Shown here: positions 17,302 to 25,661 of the stretch, piece after piece | How positions within the stretch are numbered: the first letter of the stretch is position 1 | Layout of the letters: each line of letters begins with the position of its first letter | Origin: Paracraurococcus ruber | Lineage (GTDB): Bacteria; Pseudomonadota; Alphaproteobacteria; Acetobacterales; Acetobacteraceae | Direction: 5' to 3' | NCBI RefSeq assembly: GCF_004353985.1 | Contig: NZ_SMOA01000032.1 | Location: 1 to 42,366, forward strand | Length of the DNA stretch: 42,366 nucleotides | Position numbers and translations under genes: made by a program | The notes under the pieces: model-generated | Database searches by the model: none | Seen by the model: only the letters and a program-made list of their open reading frames with translations | Told to the model about the DNA's origin: nothing

Positions 17302-17802
17302 TCAGCCTGCCGGGAAGGGGCGGGGGCCGTCCCGGATGAAGGCCTCCTGCGCGGCGGTCTCGATCGCGCCGGGGCGGGCGGCGCGCACCGCGGCGATGGC
17401 CGCGGCCGCGGGCATGCCGAAGCCGGTCAGCACCCAGGCTGCGACCATCCCGCTGCGGCCCAGCCCGGCGGCGCAATGCACCGCCACCCGCCCGCCCCCG
17501 GCCCAGCAGGCCCGCAGGCCGGGCGCGATCCCGGCCCAGGCGGCCAGGGCCGCGGCATCCGGCACCCCATAGTCGGCGATGGGCATGGCATGGTGCCGCA
17601 GCCCGGCCCCCAGGGCGGCCGGCGGCAGGTCGGGCACGCCGAGGCGCGCCAGTTCAGCCGGCCCGGCCAGGCTCAGCAGGTGGATGGCGCCCCAGGCGCG
17701 GATGGCGGCCAGGTCCGCCGCCAGGTCCCGCCCATCCCGGCCCGGGCAGGCCATGATCCCCAGCGCCCCGCCGCCCGGAAGCGGCAGGACGGCGATCCTC
17801 AC
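17302..17802 (-). CDS. Dual-specificity / tyrosine phosphatase-like protein
   Basis: The 166-residue protein carries the cysteine-phosphatase loop HCAAGLGRSG (109-118), with nucleophile Cys110 and Arg116. A candidate general acid is Asp77 in MPIADYGVPD, so it should hydrolyse phospho-monoesters on a protein or small molecule. The PIADYGVPD and HCAAGLGRSG arrangement resembles CDKN3-like and DSP-type enzymes. Its start codon overlaps the stop of the Nudix hydrolase gene by 4 nt, so the two are translationally coupled. The physiological substrate is unknown; a link with the phosphate-cleaving Nudix partner is an inference from coupling. Confidence 0.82.
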   Translation of the reverse strand: MRIAVLPLPGGGALGIMACPGRDGRDLAADLAAIRAWGAIHLLSLAGPAELARLGVPDLPPAALGAGLRHHAMPIADYGVPDAAALAAWAGIAPGLRACWAGGGRVAVHCAAGLGRSGMVAAWVLTGFGMPAAAAIAAVRAARPGAIETAAQEAFIRDGPRPFPAG

Positions 17803-18236
17803 GCGGCCGACGGGGCGGCGAGGCGCAGCATCAGCGCGCCAAGGTCGCCCTCATGCACCAGGCGGGCGGCCTCCTCCAGCGTGAACCAGCGCCGCTCGCG
17901 CTCGGCCTGTTCCGGCCAGCGGTCCAGCAGCACCTCCACCTCCAGCGGGTAGACCGTCACCTCGCAGGGCAGGTCGCCGCCATCGGGCATGCGCTTGCGG
18001 TAGCTGTAGTGGCCGATCGGCGTCGCGGCGACCTGGCCGCGCACGCCCGCCTCCTCGAAGGCTTCCCGCGCCGCCTGCTCCGCCGCGCTGCGGCGCGCCT
18101 CCACCCAGCCCTTGGGCAGCACCCAGCGGCGGGTCTCCCGGCTGGTCACCAGCAACACCTCCACGCTGTCCCCCTGGTGGCGGAGGGGGAGGGCGGCACA
18201 TTGCTGGCGGCGGAGATGGGTGAGGCTGCGCGGCAT
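17799..18236 (-). CDS. Nudix hydrolase
   Basis: The 145-residue protein hydrolyses a nucleoside-diphosphate-linked or polyphosphate substrate. The Nudix box spans residues 43-65, beginning PKGWVEARRS and containing the metal-binding core REAFEEAGV (57-65). The usual glutamate six residues after the first glycine is replaced by Arg49, a deviation also seen in diphosphoinositol-polyphosphate-type members. The flanking RRWVLPKGW and the YSYRK strand also fit that subgroup. It is the first gene of a two-gene operon with the coupled phosphatase. The roughly 300-bp gap upstream (18237-18537) has AT-richer promoter-like sequence near 18240-18330 but no motif I can name. Confidence 0.88.
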   Translation of the reverse strand: MPRSLTHLRRQQCAALPLRHQGDSVEVLLVTSRETRRWVLPKGWVEARRSAAEQAAREAFEEAGVRGQVAATPIGHYSYRKRMPDGGDLPCEVTVYPLEVEVLLDRWPEQAERERRWFTLEEAARLVHEGDLGALMLRLAAPSAA

Positions 18237-18537
18237 GATGGTTTGATCCTGAACCTGTCAGGCCAGCCCAATCTACGGATGAATTTGCCCTAAGGTTGAG
18301 GGGCACCGCAGGAATCCGTAATTTCACGCCTCTGTCGCATGCGCTGGGCCGCATGGGCCGGGCCGCCGCACGGCCCTCTCGACGATGGCGGGCAGGCCGA
18401 AGGCGGCTGGGCGGCGAAGCCCTGCCGGCGGGGCGGATCGCGGCGGCGGGCGGTTCACGCCCCCCCGACCAGCGGCAGGGTGCGGCAGGGGCCAGGCTGT
18501 CCCGCGCCCGGGTGGCCACGCCCTCCCGCGTCGCGAC

Positions 18538-20478
18538 CTACCCGATGGCGCCGCCATCCCGCCGGACGATGGCGATGACCGAGGGGCGCGGCGGCGCCCC
18601 CTCCCGGAAGTCCGGCCAACGGGTGGAGGGGCGTTCGAAGGTGCTGCCGGCATCCTCCCCGGGATGCTGGATGGCGAGGAAGACGGTGCGGTCGTCCGGG
18701 GTGAATTTCGGCCCGCAGACCTCGGCCCCGGTGGGCGCCTGGTAGAACAGCCGGGTCAGCGCCCGGCCCGGCCCGCTGGTGTCGGCGGCATAGAGGCCGT
18801 CCGCCACCCCGGCGGCGATCGGGGCGCCGTCGGTGGCGATCCAGATCCGCCCCTTGCTGTCGAAGGCGCAATTGTCGGGGCAGGACAGCCAGCCATCATT
18901 GCTGATGCCGCGGTGGTACTGCGTGCCGGGGTCGATCCCCGGCTTGCCGGCGGCGAGGAAGATGCCCCAGCGTGCCTCCTCCGCCGCATGGTCCACCCGG
19001 GCGGTGCCGGCGCCGGGCGGGACGATCTCCAGGACATGGCCGTGGATGTTGGCGGCGCGCGGGTTGGCGGCGTTCACCTGCTCCGCCTTCCGGTTGCCGT
19101 TGTTGGTCAGCATGACATAGACGCGGCCATTGGCCGGGTTGGTCTCCACATCCTCCGGCCGGTCCATGGGCGTGGCGCCCAGCAGGTCGGCGGCGCGCCG
19201 CGCCTCGATCACCACGTCGCCCTGGGAGGCGAAGCCGTTCGCCTCGGTCAGCGGGCCCCGGCCATGGACCAGGGGCAGCCAGCGCATGGTCCCGTTCGCC
19301 TCGAACCGCGCGACATAGAGCGTGCCCTCGTCCAGCAGGTCGCGGTTGGCGGCCGGGTTGGCCGGGTCCCAGGGCCGGGCGGTGACGAATTTGTAGACAT
19401 ACTCGAAGCGCTCGTCGTCGCCGGAATAGAAGGCCACGCGGCCATCGGCGCTGACGGCATGGGTGCAGCCCTCATGCTTGAAGCGACCGAGGGCGGTGCG
19501 CTTCACCGGCACGCTCTGCGGGTCGTAGGGGTCGAATTCCACCACCCAGCCGAAGCGGTTCGGCTCGTTCGGCGTCGCATCCAGGTCGAAGCGCGGCTCG
19601 TAGCGGTTCCAGCCGAAGATGGGCTGCTTCTGGATGCCGTAGCGCTTGTAGGCGGCGGCCTGGGGGCCCGCCTCGGCGGCCTCCCCGCCGAAATACATGT
19701 TGAAATTCTCCTCGCCCGTCAGGACGGTGCCCCAGGGCGTGTTGCCGCCGGCGCAATTGTTCATCGTGCCGCGCACGCGGGTGCCGTCCGGATCCTCCGC
19801 GGTCCGCAGCCGCGCATGCCCGGCCGCCGGGCCGCTGAGGCGCATCGGCGTCTCCACCGTGATGCGGCGGTTCCAGCGCCCGTCCTTCACGTAGGACCAG
19901 CGGCCATCCTGCCTGCGCACCTCGACCACCGAAAGGCCCATGGCCGCGCGCTCGATCGCGCATTGCTCGGCGCTGACGCGCGCCCGCGCCTCCCGCCCCG
20001 AGCCCAGGCCGGGGAACATCAGGTTGGTGTTGGTGTATTCATGGTTCACCACCAGCAGGCCGCGTTCCGCCGCGCGGCTGCCCTGCGGCAGCGGGAAGAA
20101 GTCCAGGTAGTCGTTGTTGTAGCCGAATTGCCGCGCCTGCGCCTCCGCGCTCTGGCGGTGCGGGTCGTGCTCCGGCGCATCGGGCAGGATGGGGTCGCCC
20201 CAGCGGATCACCAGCTGGATCTCATGCCCTTCCGCCACGGCATCGCGCTGCGACAGCTGGTGCCGCAATTCCGGGAAGCCGAGGCTGGAGGGGCCGCCCT
20301 GCGGCGTGTTCCCGGTATCCTGCGCCATGACCGGCAGGGCCGCGGCGGCGGCGGCGGCGACGCCCAGCAGGCCGCGGCGGGACAGGCGTTCGGCGATCAG
20401 CTCGCCGATCGGCCGGCGCGGGTCGGGGTTGCTGCCGATATCCTCGATCTCGATCGGGGCGTCTGGCGTCTCGGGCAT
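18538..20478 (-). CDS. PhoX family alkaline phosphatase-like protein
   Basis: PhoX enzymes are calcium- and iron-dependent periplasmic phosphomonoesterases. The 646-residue protein carries a Tat signal, SRRGLLG at 33-39 followed by an Ala-rich hydrophobic run ending LPVMAQ. The DUF839/PhoX domain fills the rest: VVNHEYTN, MNNCAGGNTPWGTVLTGEEN (the CAGG cysteine is the position I recall as an iron ligand), GRFKHEGCTH, FYSGDDERFEYVYKF, RPEDVETNP and CPDNCAFD. The common TCEEN is TGEEN here. Met at 20478 gives the normal short leader before the Tat motif. No Pho-box was recognised. Upstream lies a 25-bp tandem repeat and then the divergent catabolic operon. Confidence 0.9.
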   Translation of the reverse strand: MPETPDAPIEIEDIGSNPDPRRPIGELIAERLSRRGLLGVAAAAAAALPVMAQDTGNTPQGGPSSLGFPELRHQLSQRDAVAEGHEIQLVIRWGDPILPDAPEHDPHRQSAEAQARQFGYNNDYLDFFPLPQGSRAAERGLLVVNHEYTNTNLMFPGLGSGREARARVSAEQCAIERAAMGLSVVEVRRQDGRWSYVKDGRWNRRITVETPMRLSGPAAGHARLRTAEDPDGTRVRGTMNNCAGGNTPWGTVLTGEENFNMYFGGEAAEAGPQAAAYKRYGIQKQPIFGWNRYEPRFDLDATPNEPNRFGWVVEFDPYDPQSVPVKRTALGRFKHEGCTHAVSADGRVAFYSGDDERFEYVYKFVTARPWDPANPAANRDLLDEGTLYVARFEANGTMRWLPLVHGRGPLTEANGFASQGDVVIEARRAADLLGATPMDRPEDVETNPANGRVYVMLTNNGNRKAEQVNAANPRAANIHGHVLEIVPPGAGTARVDHAAEEARWGIFLAAGKPGIDPGTQYHRGISNDGWLSCPDNCAFDSKGRIWIATDGAPIAAGVADGLYAADTSGPGRALTRLFYQAPTGAEVCGPKFTPDDRTVFLAIQHPGEDAGSTFERPSTRWPDFREGAPPRPSVIAIVRRDGGAIG

Positions 20479-20693
20479 GGGGTATCTCGGGGTCACGGGC
20501 AGCGGAATGGATCGGGACTCTGGCGCTGCCGCCCCCCGGATGTCCAGGGACAGGCCGATGACGACCCGCCGGCGCCCGGCCGCCCATGGCAGCCGCGCCC
20601 GGATGATCCGCGGCAGCGGTGGCGCCAGCGCATCGTTGCCCCGGCCGCCCTTGCCTGTCCGCATGCACCTGCGCTCCGGCTCGTCGCGCTCAG

Positions 20694-20843
20694 GCCCTCC
20701 GCGCGCATCCGCGTGCAGCCCCTCCGCGCGCATCCGCGTGCAGCCCCTCCGCGCGCATCCGCGTGCAGCCCCTCCGCGCGCATCCGCGCGACGCCCTTTC
20801 GCGCGCATCCGCGCGCCGCCCCTCCGCGCGCATCCGCGCGACA
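20694..20843. repeat. 25-bp tandem repeat, six units
   Basis: Six contiguous 25-bp units end at 20718, 20743, 20768, 20793, 20818 and 20843. All share a CCTCCGCGCGCATCCGCG core (CTTTCGCGCG in one). The first three end GTGCAG and the last three end GCGACG, GCGCCG or GCGACA. It lies in the 444-bp divergent gap between the PhoX gene and the epoxide hydrolase operon. No spacers are present, so it is not a CRISPR array. The flank 20479-20693 has no recognised gene. Confidence 0.88.
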
Positions 20844-20922
20844 CCCGCTCCATCCCGCCCGGCCGGGCTTCCCCGCGCCGGCCGGCCGTCGCATCCTGCC
20901 GCCCAAGCAGGAGGACCGCCCG

Positions 20923-22092
20923 ATGACCCAAGCGCCCCGGCCCTTCACGCTGGCCGTTGCGGAGGCCGACCTGGCCGACCTGAAGGCCCGCCTGGCCCGC
21001 ACCCGCCTGCCGGACCAGGCGCCCACCCCGGCCGGCCAGCCCTGGGCCTATGGCACCAGCGTGGACTACCTCTCGGACCTGATCGGCCACTGGCGGGAGG
21101 GGTTCGACTGGCGCGCGCAGGAGGCGGCGCTGAACGCCTTCCCGCAATACCAGGTGCATCTGCACGGCATCGACCTGCATTACCTGCACGTGCCGGGGAA
21201 GGGACCCGCGCCGACGCCGCTGCTGCTGATGCATGGCTGGCCCGGGTCGGTCTACGAGTTCCTCGACATCATCCCGCGCCTGACCGACCCGGCGGCCTTC
21301 GGCGGCGACCCGCGGGATGCCTTCACCGTCATCGCTCCCTCCCTGCCCGGCTACGGCCTGTCCTTCGCGCCGGGGCAGAAGCGCTTCGGCATCCAGGACA
21401 TCGCCGACTGCCTGGCGCATCTGATGACCGGGGTGCTGGGCTTCCCGCGCTTCGCCGCGCAGGGCGGCGACTGGGGCGGCTTCACCGCCTCCTGCCTCGG
21501 CGCCACCCACCCCGAGAAGCTGATCGGCATCCACATCAACCTCCTGGCGGTCCGCCGCGATGCCTCCCTATTCGCCGGGGCGCTGTCGGAGGAGGAGCAG
21601 CGCTACCGCAGCGAGATGGAGCACTGGCTGAAGGAGGAGACCGGCTACCAGTGGATCCAGGGCACGCGGCCGCAGACCCTGGCGGCGGCGCTGGCCGACA
21701 GCCCGGCCGGCCTGGCCGCCTGGATCGCCGAGAAATTCCACGCCTGGACCGACAATGACGGCCGCATCGAGAGCGCCGTCAGCCGCGACCGGATGCTGGC
21801 GAACATCACGCTCTACTGGTTCACCGGCTGCATCGGCGCATCCTTCTGGCCCTACTACGCCCGGATGCACGGGCCCTGGCCGATCCCGGACGGGAAGACG
21901 GTGGACGTGCCGATGGGCTATTGCCAGTTCCCGCGCGAGATCCTGAAGCCGCCGCGCAGCCTCGCGGCGCGCAGCTACACCGATATCCGCCGCTGGACGG
22001 TGATGCAGAAGGGCGGGCATTTCGCCGCGCTGGAACAGCCGGAAGCCCTGGCCGCCGAGGTGCAGGCCTTCTTCCGCGGATTGAGGGGATGA
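20923..22092 (+). CDS. Epoxide hydrolase (EHN family, alpha/beta hydrolase)
   Basis: This enzyme opens epoxides to diols. The 389-residue protein has the N-terminal EHN domain (about 5-115; FDWRAQEAALNAFPQYQ) and an alpha/beta hydrolase domain. The domain shows oxyanion-hole HGWPGS (104-109), nucleophile Asp183 in GGDWGG and catalytic His366 in KGGHFAALEQP, the layout of microsomal-type epoxide hydrolases. AGGAGG precedes the start at 20923. It opens a four-gene operon with gaps of 7, 11 and 26 bp, whose other products are oxidoreductases and a keto-acid hydratase, which suggests breakdown of an oxygenated terpenoid or aromatic. The substrate is not identifiable. Confidence 0.92.
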   Translation: MTQAPRPFTLAVAEADLADLKARLARTRLPDQAPTPAGQPWAYGTSVDYLSDLIGHWREGFDWRAQEAALNAFPQYQVHLHGIDLHYLHVPGKGPAPTPLLLMHGWPGSVYEFLDIIPRLTDPAAFGGDPRDAFTVIAPSLPGYGLSFAPGQKRFGIQDIADCLAHLMTGVLGFPRFAAQGGDWGGFTASCLGATHPEKLIGIHINLLAVRRDASLFAGALSEEEQRYRSEMEHWLKEETGYQWIQGTRPQTLAAALADSPAGLAAWIAEKFHAWTDNDGRIESAVSRDRMLANITLYWFTGCIGASFWPYYARMHGPWPIPDGKTVDVPMGYCQFPREILKPPRSLAARSYTDIRRWTVMQKGGHFAALEQPEALAAEVQAFFRGLRG

Positions 22093-22099
22093 TGGAGTG

Positions 22100-23119
22100 A
22101 TGCGAGCCGTCGGCTTCACGCAGAAGGCGCTGCCGATCGAGGATGAGCGGTCGCTGCTGGACCTGGACCTGCCGGATCCCGGCCTGCCGCAGGGGCATGA
22201 CCTGCTGGTGCGGGTCCAGGCCGTGTCGGTCAATCCGCGCGACATGAAGAGCCGGATGACCATGGACGCCTCGCCGGAGAAGCCGGTGGTGCTGGGCTAT
22301 GACGCATCCGGCGTGGTGGAGGCGGTGGGGCCGGACTGCACGCTGTTCCGCCCGGGCGATGCGGTGATCTATGCCGGCGTGCTGGACCGCCCGGGCAGCA
22401 ATGCCGAGCTGCAGCTGGTGGATGAGCGCATCGTGGGCCGCAAGCCGCGCAGCCTGGACCATGCCCAGGCCGCGTCCCTGCCGCTGACGGCGCTGACCGC
22501 CTACGAGATGCTGTTCGACCGCATGCGCATCCCGCGCGGCGCCGAATCGTCCGGCAACGTCCTGCTGGTGATCGGCGGCGCCGGCGGCGTCCCCAGCATC
22601 GCCATCCAGCTTGCCCGCGCGCTGACCGGCCTGACCGTGGTGGCCACCGCCTCCCGCCCCGAGAGCGCCGCCTGGGTGCGGCAATGCGGCGCGCATCATG
22701 TGGTGGACCACAGCCAGCCGCTGCCGCCGCAGATGAAGGCGCTGGGCGCCGGACCCTGCCCCTGGATCTTCTCCACCCACACGAACACCGCGCGCTGGGC
22801 GGAGATGGCGCAGATCCTGGCGCCGCAGGGCAGCATCGGCCTGATCGACGACCCGGAGCCGCTGGACCTGCGCCTGCTGAAGTTCAAGAGCGCGGCGGTG
22901 CACTGGGAGGCGATGTTCACCCGCCCGATGTTCCGCACCAAGGACATGGTCCGGCAGCACGAGATCCTGTGCGAGGTCGCCGACCTGGTGGATGCCGGCA
23001 CGCTGCGCGCCACCACCACCAGGGACTACGGCGCCATCAACGCCGCCAATCTCCGCGCCGCGCATGCGGCGATCGAGACCGGCAAGGCGGTGGGCAAGAT
23101 CGTGCTGAGCGGCTTCTGA
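22100..23119 (+). CDS. Zinc-type ADH-like quinone/enoyl reductase
   Basis: The 339-residue medium-chain dehydrogenase/reductase has a GroES-like N-terminal half (RVQAVSVNPRDMKSR, GYDASGVVEAVG, FRPGDAVIYAG). Its NADPH-binding Rossmann half contains VIGGAGGVPSIAIQLA and a basic strand-2 region. The structural zinc cysteines of true alcohol dehydrogenases are absent, so it belongs to the zinc-independent quinone-oxidoreductase group (ZADH1-like) that reduces enones or quinones. The ATG at 22100 follows a GTG codon in frame; both could initiate. It is second in the operon, 7 bp after the epoxide hydrolase, and probably handles an unsaturated carbonyl intermediate. Confidence 0.88.
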   Translation: MRAVGFTQKALPIEDERSLLDLDLPDPGLPQGHDLLVRVQAVSVNPRDMKSRMTMDASPEKPVVLGYDASGVVEAVGPDCTLFRPGDAVIYAGVLDRPGSNAELQLVDERIVGRKPRSLDHAQAASLPLTALTAYEMLFDRMRIPRGAESSGNVLLVIGGAGGVPSIAIQLARALTGLTVVATASRPESAAWVRQCGAHHVVDHSQPLPPQMKALGAGPCPWIFSTHTNTARWAEMAQILAPQGSIGLIDDPEPLDLRLLKFKSAAVHWEAMFTRPMFRTKDMVRQHEILCEVADLVDAGTLRATTTRDYGAINAANLRAAHAAIETGKAVGKIVLSGF

Positions 23120-23130
23120 GGGTTCGGGCG

Positions 23131-23922
23131 ATGCAGGACGCGACCGCGGCGCACGCCGCGCATGACCTGATCTGGGAAACCTGGCAGGCGGCCGGCCGCA
23201 TCGCGGCGCTGCCGGACGGGCTGCGCCCGGCGACGCGGGCCGAGGGCTATGCCGTCCAGTCCCACCTGGAAGCGCGCAGCAGGACGCCGCTGTTCGGCTG
23301 GAAGATCGCCGCGACCAGTGCCGCCGGCCAGGCGCATATCGGCGTGGACGGCCCGCTGGCCGGCCGCATCCTGGCGGAGATGGTGGTGCCGGACGGCAGC
23401 GCCCTCACGCTGTCCGACAACGCCATGCGCGTGGCCGAGCCGGAATTCGTCTTCCGCATGGGACGCGACCTGCCGCCGCGCGCCGAGCCCTATGCCAGGG
23501 ACGAGGTGCTGGACGCCGTCGCCGCGCTGCACCTGGGCATCGAGGTGCCGGACAGCCGCTTCGCCGATTTCGCCGCGGCCGGCGGGCCGCAGCTGATCGC
23601 CGACAATGCCTGCGCCCACCGCTTCGCCCTGGGGCCGGAGGCACCTTCGCTGTGGCGCGGCCTGGACCTGGCGCAGCACCGCGTGCGCTGCGTGGTGGCG
23701 CCGCGCTACGAGCGGGAGGGGATCGGGTCCAACGTCCTCGGCGATCCGCGCATCGCCCTGGCCTGGCTGGCCAACGAACTCTCCCGGCATGGCATCACGC
23801 TCCGTGCCGGGCAATGCGTCACCACCGGGACCTGCGCCGTGCCGCTGGCGATCCAGCCGGGCGATGCCGTCACGGTGGAGTTCGGCCCGCTTGGCAGCAT
23901 GGGCCTGCGCTTCGTAGATTGA
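23131..23922 (+). CDS. 2-keto-4-pentenoate hydratase-like protein
   Basis: The 263-residue protein is of the MhpD/fumarylacetoacetase-like family, which adds water to, or decarboxylates, 2-keto-4-enoates in aromatic meta-cleavage pathways. Family features are GWKIAATSAAGQAHIGVDGP, AEPEFVFRMGRDLP, HLGIEVPDSRF, ADNACAHRFALGP and GTCAVPLAIQPGDAVTVEF. The glutamates in AEPEF and GIEVPDSR match the metal-binding positions of the family. It is the third operon gene, 11 bp after the ADH-like gene. No ring-cleavage dioxygenase is nearby, so the pathway is only partly encoded here or the substrate is not aromatic. Confidence 0.9.
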   Translation: MQDATAAHAAHDLIWETWQAAGRIAALPDGLRPATRAEGYAVQSHLEARSRTPLFGWKIAATSAAGQAHIGVDGPLAGRILAEMVVPDGSALTLSDNAMRVAEPEFVFRMGRDLPPRAEPYARDEVLDAVAALHLGIEVPDSRFADFAAAGGPQLIADNACAHRFALGPEAPSLWRGLDLAQHRVRCVVAPRYEREGIGSNVLGDPRIALAWLANELSRHGITLRAGQCVTTGTCAVPLAIQPGDAVTVEFGPLGSMGLRFVD

Positions 23923-23948
23923 CGGCCGATCCTCAGGACACGACGCAC

Positions 23949-25592
23949 ATGGCCGAGCCCGATGCCGACACCTTCGACTACGTCATCGTGGGCTCCGGCG
24001 CCGCCGGCTCCGTCCTCGCCAACCGGCTGAGCGCCGATGCCGGCGTCACCGTCTGCGTGCTGGAAGCCGGGCCGCCCGACCGCAACCCCTTCATCCACAT
24101 CCCCGCCGGCTTCATCAAGACGCTGGTGGACCCGGGCGTCACCTGGCAGTTCAAGACCGAGCCGCTGGCGATGACCGGCGGCCGCCGCATCGCCACGACG
24201 CAGGGCCGCACGCTGGGCGGCTCCTCCTCCGTCAACGGCATGATCTACAACCGCGGCCAGCCCGCCGACCTCGACACCTGGGCGCAGCGCGGCAACCGCG
24301 GCTGGGGCTATGCCGATTGCCTGCCCTACTACCGCCGCAGCGAGAACCGGATCGGCGCCGCCGATGACAGTCGCGGCCGGAACGAGGATGGCATCCCCGT
24401 CACCGACATGGACTGGATCCATCCCCTGTCGGAGGCCTTCATCCAGGGCTGCCTCGGCCTCGGCATCCCGCGCTGCAAGGACTACAACAGCGGCAACCAG
24501 GCCGGCGTCGGCTATTTCCAGCGCGCCATCCGCAAGGGCCGGCGCGTCTCCGCCGCCGTCGCCTTCCTCAAGCCCGCGCTGGCGCGCAGGAACCTGGAGG
24601 TGCGGACCAATGCCCGCGCCAGCCGCATCCTGTTCGACGGCAAGCGCGCCGTGGGGGTGGAGTACCTCTCGGCGCCGGGCGCCGCGCCGCAGGCGGTGCG
24701 GGCCCGGCGGGAGGTGATCCTCTCCGCCGGCACGGTGAACACCGCGCGGCTGCTGCAGGTCTCGGGCGTCGGGCCGGCCGACCTGCTCGGCCGCCTCGGC
24801 GTGCCGGTGGTGCATGAGCTGCGCGGCGTCGGGTCCAATTTCCGCGACCACTACGCCTCCCGCTTCGTCATGCGCGCGCGGAAGGGCGTGGAGACGCTGA
24901 ACGAGCTCTCGCGCGGGCTGAAGCTGGGCGCGCAGATCGCCCGCTGGGCGATGGGCAGGCCGAACATCCTGGCCACCTCGCCCAGCCATGTGCACGTCTT
25001 CTGGAAGAGCTTCGAGGGGCTGGACGAGCCTGATCTCCAGTGTGTCTTCACGCCGGGCAGCTATGCCGAGGGCAAGGTCTACGTGCTGGACGACTATCCC
25101 GGCGTGACCGCCGGCGCGTGGCAGCACCGGCCGGAAAGCACCGGCTGGGTCCGCGCCCGCAGCGCCAGCGTCTTCGAGGACCCGGAGATCAACCCCAACT
25201 ACCTCTCCGACCCCATGGATGTCCGCGTGCATCTCGGCGGCATGCGGCTGCTGCGGCGCATGCTGGGCACGCCGGAACTCGGCAGGTATGTCGAGGCGGA
25301 GACGCTGCCCGGCCCCGATGTGCAGAGCGACGACGAACTGCTGGACTTCGCCAAGAAGAACGGCAGCACCACCTACCACCTGATCGGCACGGCGCGGATG
25401 GGGCCGGAGACCGACCCCACCACCGTCGTGAACGACCGCCTGCTGGTGCACGGCATGCAGGGGCTGCGCGTGGTCGATGCCTCCATCATGCCGAGCATGC
25501 CGAGTGCGAACACCTACGCGACGACCATGATGATCGCGGAGAAGGCGGCCGACTTCATCCGCGGCAGGGAAACACTCGCCGAGGCGGCCTAG
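23949..25592 (+). CDS. GMC family FAD-dependent oxidoreductase
   Basis: This flavoenzyme oxidises an alcohol, in the choline-dehydrogenase/alkanol-dehydrogenase group. The 547-residue protein has the FAD dinucleotide motif GSGAAGS (15-21), GMC signature 1 (GRTLGGSSSVNGMIYNRG) and signature 2 (SAGTVNTARLLQVSGVGP). The C-terminal catalytic region includes His477 (TYHLIGTARMG) and Asn521 (SANTYATT). No signal peptide is seen, so it is cytoplasmic or membrane-associated. It is the last gene of the operon, 26 bp after the hydratase. Its end is followed at once by a double-hairpin element that probably ends transcription. The alcohol substrate is unknown. Confidence 0.93.
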   Translation: MAEPDADTFDYVIVGSGAAGSVLANRLSADAGVTVCVLEAGPPDRNPFIHIPAGFIKTLVDPGVTWQFKTEPLAMTGGRRIATTQGRTLGGSSSVNGMIYNRGQPADLDTWAQRGNRGWGYADCLPYYRRSENRIGAADDSRGRNEDGIPVTDMDWIHPLSEAFIQGCLGLGIPRCKDYNSGNQAGVGYFQRAIRKGRRVSAAVAFLKPALARRNLEVRTNARASRILFDGKRAVGVEYLSAPGAAPQAVRARREVILSAGTVNTARLLQVSGVGPADLLGRLGVPVVHELRGVGSNFRDHYASRFVMRARKGVETLNELSRGLKLGAQIARWAMGRPNILATSPSHVHVFWKSFEGLDEPDLQCVFTPGSYAEGKVYVLDDYPGVTAGAWQHRPESTGWVRARSASVFEDPEINPNYLSDPMDVRVHLGGMRLLRRMLGTPELGRYVEAETLPGPDVQSDDELLDFAKKNGSTTYHLIGTARMGPETDPTTVVNDRLLVHGMQGLRVVDASIMPSMPSANTYATTMMIAEKAADFIRGRETLAEAA

Positions 25593-25595
25593 CAC

Positions 25596-25651
25596 CCAGG
25601 GAGGGCCCTGCCCTCCCTGGACCCACCCGCCAAAGGCCTTTCGGCCTTTGG
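25596..25651 (+). terminator. Double-hairpin element, copy 1
   Basis: Stem 1 pairs 25596-25605 with 25611-25620 (10 bp, loop CCCTG) and stem 2 pairs 25630-25638 with 25643-25651 (9 bp, loop TTTC). The linker contains CCACCCGCC. The same layout and linker occur at 37021-37076, with both stems preserved by compensatory changes. It begins 3 bp after the GMC gene and ends 10 bp before the end of the convergent exported-protein gene. Confidence 0.7.
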
Positions 25652-25661
25652 AAACCTCGGG

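Noticed and set aside
20694-20843. CRISPR-like array
   Set aside because: The units are contiguous with no unique spacers and no cas genes are present.
18385-20922. Upstream extension of the epoxide hydrolase frame across the PhoX gene
   Set aside because: It is antisense to a complete PhoX protein and crosses the 25-bp repeat; the EHN domain and AGGAGG site fix the start at 20923.
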